A stretch of 64,000 nt of DNA, taken from Bradyrhizobium sp. AZCC 1610. GTDB taxonomy: Bacteria > Pseudomonadota > Alphaproteobacteria > Rhizobiales > Xanthobacteraceae. The DNA lies in NCBI RefSeq assembly GCF_036924515.1, contig NZ_JAZHRR010000001.1, positions 248,001-312,000 on the forward strand. Reading direction: 5' to 3'. Shown here piece after piece: positions 61,386 to 64,000 of the stretch. Below the pieces are notes generated by a model that saw nothing but the letters and a program-made list of their open reading frames with translations, was not told the origin of the DNA and did no database searches. The position numbers were made by a program, and so were the translations under genes. Within the stretch, counting starts at the first letter, position 1, and every line of letters begins with the position of its first letter.

Positions 61386-63035
61386 ATGATCCGCGCCGAT
61401 ATCGTCAAGCACTATAAGACAGTCCACACATGGACCGGCATCAGTTGCGGCTTAGCTCTGTTCATCGCCTTTTATGCGGGCGCGCTCACCATGTTTCAGG
61501 AGCCGATAGCACGCTGGGCATCGCCGCCTGCCGCAGGTGTCGCTGCGGTTCCTTTGGACGACGCGGGCCGTCTCCTCGAATTGGTCGTCGCCGCCCATCC
61601 TGAAGCGCGCAAGGAAGGCATCACGCTGCATTTGCGGGGACATGAGAACGAACCCGCGCGGGTAACTTGGGAAGAAGACGCGGCGCATCAAGAAGGCCAG
61701 CCGCACGAGCACGTCCATTGGTGGGCGACGCTAAAACCTGATGGCACGCTGCTGTCGAAGCAGGAGGAGCCGTCCGAACTGGCGGAGTTCATCAATGCAA
61801 TCCACATGCGCGTCGGGATTCCAGAGCCGTGGGGATCGTATTTCATGGGGGTGGTCTCGCTCCTCTACGGTGTGGCGCTGATCGCCGGCATGATCGTGCT
61901 GCTGCCGTCACTCACCAAAGATTTTCTGGCTCTGCGTGTCGGCCATAACCTCAAGCGCATGTGGCTGGACGCGCACAACGTCGTCGGAGTTACAGCACTC
62001 CCGTTTCACCTTGTGATGGCGGTGACCGCAACGGCATGGGGCTTCGGCGGCCCGCTCTGGTCCGCGCAAGAGAGCGTGATCTTCGGTGGCAGGCAAAAGG
62101 TCGTGATGAAACGCGATTTCGAGCGGTGGACCGCGCCTAACCCCACCGGGGAAGCGGATGTAATGATGGCGCCCGGGCAATTGCTTCAACGCTTGCACGC
62201 TCAGGTGCCCGATTTTGAGCCTAAGGTCATGGTCTTCAAGAATTTCGGAGATAAAGCCGCTGCCGTGAGATTCGTAGGAGCCGAGCGCGGCTATGTTGGG
62301 CATACAAGCTTCGGAGGCGTCATGCTCAGCGCCGTGACCGGCAATCTCATCAAGGATAATCGTGCATCGCGCCAAGACCCGGACCGGCGAGCGTCGACAA
62401 CAATCTTCGCCCTCCATACAGGGGAGTATGGCGGGATCACGATCACATGGGCCTATTTCTTCCTCGGATTTTCCGGGGCATGGCTGTTCTATTCGGGCAA
62501 TCTGCTGTGGATAGAGACGCGGCGGAAGAACGCTCGCAAGGGCGGCGAGGTCGAGCAATCGCGCTCGACCCGACTGCTCGGCAGCGCGACCGTAGGCGTC
62601 TGCCTCGGCTGCGTCGCAGGCATCTCGCTCACCATCGTCGCGGCCAAATGGCTGCACGGCCGCGTCGCCGATCTCAATGCGTGGCACGCATATATCTACT
62701 ACGCCGTGTTCCTCGGTTCGGTCGCATGGGCCTTCGCATGGGGTGCGGCGCGCTCGGCCGTGCATCTGCTGTGGCTGTGCGCTGCCGCGACGATGTCGAT
62801 CCCGCTGACGACTGCACTGGCGCTGCTGTTCCCGGCGCTGGGCATGTGGGCGCATAGCAGTGCGGCAACCATTGGCGTCGATGTTGTCGCTGTTATCGGC
62901 GCGTTCTGCTTCGCCCGGATGGCGATCGCCACCACACGCCGGATCAGGAGCGGTCCCGCCGACAGCATCTGGTCCATCCGCAAGGCCAATGGCCGCACGG
63001 TGTCGCAAGAGGCTGCCGTGATCCCGGCGGAATGA
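61386..63035 (+). CDS. PepSY-associated membrane protein (PiuB/ferric reductase-like)
   Basis: A 549-residue inner-membrane protein. The N-terminal transmembrane helix with HKTVHTW-type motif (KHYKTVHTWTGISCGLALFIAFYAGALTM) is typical of the PiuB/PepSY_TM family. Large periplasmic PepSY-like segments follow (about 60-150 and 265-340), with further helices at about 170-205, 225-250, 365-390, 410-430, 445-470 and 480-520. Conserved His residues (HNVVG, HLVMA) could bind haem. Likely reduces ferric siderophore complexes. GAGGGC precedes the start. Confidence 0.88.
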   Translation: MIRADIVKHYKTVHTWTGISCGLALFIAFYAGALTMFQEPIARWASPPAAGVAAVPLDDAGRLLELVVAAHPEARKEGITLHLRGHENEPARVTWEEDAAHQEGQPHEHVHWWATLKPDGTLLSKQEEPSELAEFINAIHMRVGIPEPWGSYFMGVVSLLYGVALIAGMIVLLPSLTKDFLALRVGHNLKRMWLDAHNVVGVTALPFHLVMAVTATAWGFGGPLWSAQESVIFGGRQKVVMKRDFERWTAPNPTGEADVMMAPGQLLQRLHAQVPDFEPKVMVFKNFGDKAAAVRFVGAERGYVGHTSFGGVMLSAVTGNLIKDNRASRQDPDRRASTTIFALHTGEYGGITITWAYFFLGFSGAWLFYSGNLLWIETRRKNARKGGEVEQSRSTRLLGSATVGVCLGCVAGISLTIVAAKWLHGRVADLNAWHAYIYYAVFLGSVAWAFAWGAARSAVHLLWLCAAATMSIPLTTALALLFPALGMWAHSSAATIGVDVVAVIGAFCFARMAIATTRRIRSGPADSIWSIRKANGRTVSQEAAVIPAE

Positions 63036-63187
63036 CCATGCACGGGCCCACAGCCAGGGCCTGCGCGCCGAAACTGAAAAGGCATGTCAACAAGCTTCCC
63101 GACCGGGAGGTGCGCCGCAAGCCAGCCAGCTCCGGACCTCCAGAGCAAGCCAGCCAGCGGATGCTTCCCCAACAGAAAGAGCCAGGA

Positions 63188-64000
63188 ATGAAGCGTGCCT
63201 CTGAAGCAGCATTAGGAAGAATGCCGATCCGAAAGATTGCGCGCGTCGTGCTCGCGTCGCTGCTTATGTTTGCAAGCGTGTCCGGCCCCCTGCGCGCGCA
63301 GGAGCAACAACCGCAACAGCAACCGGCTGCGGCGCCTCAGCCACCGGCGGTATCTGCGCCACCTGCGCCGACCGCTGATCCAGCACCCGCTCCGCCTGCA
63401 TCGGCCGCACCGGGCGGACCTCTCGCTGGAGTGTCTGCGGCCGATCCGTTGACAGAACCGCCGGCCGCCACACCGCCGGCGACGACGGCGCCGCGCAACA
63501 CTGCCGCACGACCTGTCGCCGTGGGGCATGTTCATGCAGGCCGACATCGTCGTGAAGGCGGTGATGGTGGGGCTCGCCTTCGCCTCGCTCGTGACCTGGA
63601 CGGTCTGGCTCGGCAAAGGCCTCGAACTGGCCGGTGCCAAGCGCAAGGCAAGGAGTGCAACCCGCAAGCTGCAACGCGCCGATAGTCTCACCGAGGCGAC
63701 GCGCGAGATCGATGCGGGCTGGACCCGGTCGGGACCTGTGGCCGATCTTGTTCATGCGGCTGCCCGCGAGTTGAAGCGCTCGCCCGACCTGTCGGCCGAG
63801 GGCGTGAAAGAGCGGCTTGCGATCGCCTTGTCACGGATCGAGGCGAGCGCTGGCCGCAGCATGACGCGCGGCACGGGCCTGCTGGCGACGATCGGTGCGA
63901 CGGCACCGTTCGTCGGCCTGTTTGGGACGGTCTGGGGCATCATGAACTCGTTCATCGGCATCAGCTTGAGCAAGACCACAAACCTCGCGGTCGTCGCGCC
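63188..64000 (+). CDS. exbB: Biopolymer transporter ExbB (N-terminal part; frame broken, 3' end outside window)
   Basis: The energy-transducing partner of TonB/ExbD. A signal-like hydrophobic segment (MPIRKIARVVLASLLMFAS) and a Gln/Pro/Ala-rich periplasmic stretch come first. The MotA/TolQ/ExbB core then follows in another frame: DLSPWGMFMQADIVVKAVMVGLAFASLVTWTVW, then LLATIGATAPFVGLFGTVWGIMNSF near the window end. The frames join near 63,500 by a 1-2 base indel. The core frame runs to the last base, so the gene is truncated by the window, not necessarily by biology. Position after the PepSY gene fits a TonB-system operon. Confidence 0.8.

Noticed and set aside
61908..63008. 366-codon minus-strand frame opposite the PepSY gene
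   Set aside because: Antisense shadow; the plus-strand protein has clear family motifs and a ribosome site.
63032..63187. Possible small gene overlapping the PepSY stop (ATGA at 63032)
   Set aside because: It is in frame with the exbB leader and has no motif of its own (not HemP-like); it is more likely leader sequence.
1..64000. CRISPR arrays, rRNA genes, complete tRNA genes, riboswitches, intact insertion sequences
   Set aside because: I looked for regularly spaced repeats, cloverleaf-type sequences, transposase motifs and known leader folds; apart from the tRNA-Val fragment and the integrase remnant, none was seen.

Overview
The window is a high-GC alphaproteobacterial chromosome segment. 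MinCDE, many small alanine/proline-rich secreted proteins typical of the Nitrobacteraceae, several Bug-type binding proteins and dispersed palindromic intergenic repeats all point to Bradyrhizobium or a close relative. No rRNA or complete tRNA gene was seen, so the genus is inference.

Layout. 0-10 kb: the end of a nitronate monooxygenase (NMO) gene, an SDR reductase and a thioesterase; an orphan Leu/Ile/Val-type binding protein with a membrane-anchored partner; minCDE; an acyl-CoA ligase divergent from a second, frameshifted NMO. 10-24 kb: a large MscS channel; a MocR regulator divergent from an EamA exporter; small envelope proteins; a NarL-type two-component pair; threonine dehydratase. 24-28 kb: a tungstate uptake locus (HTH-binding-domain regulator divergent from tupB-tupC-tupA). 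28-37 kb: a lytic transglycosylase, an MFS transporter, a Kelch protein, a multidomain peptidoglycan-active protein and an orphan peptide-type binding protein.

37.2-40.1 kb is an AT-richer accessory patch: a class III nucleotidyl cyclase, an unknown frameshifted protein and an HNH-type zinc protein. It is the best candidate here for an undescribed system, although no function is shown. 40-46 kb is a minus-strand catabolic cluster (enolase-superfamily enzyme, two Bug proteins, secretory lipase, HD hydrolase) divergent from a LysR regulator. 47-52 kb is a LacI-controlled operon (PhyH dioxygenase, MHS transporter, TIM-barrel isomerase) with two tandem operator-like palindromes.

52-56.5 kb shows genome plasticity: an Mfd paralogue, a decayed dinB 3' end, the 3' half of a tRNA-Val(CAC) and a truncated tyrosine recombinase. 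The sequence to the right of the tRNA fragment may be an integrated element. It holds an iron-uptake locus: FecI-like sigma, FecR-like anti-sigma, TonB-dependent receptor, two small membrane proteins, a PepSY reductase-like protein and ExbB, which runs off the end. Four otherwise ordinary genes are broken by 1-2 base indels (near 9,395, 38,420, 60,990 and 63,500). These are either decay or residual sequencing errors.
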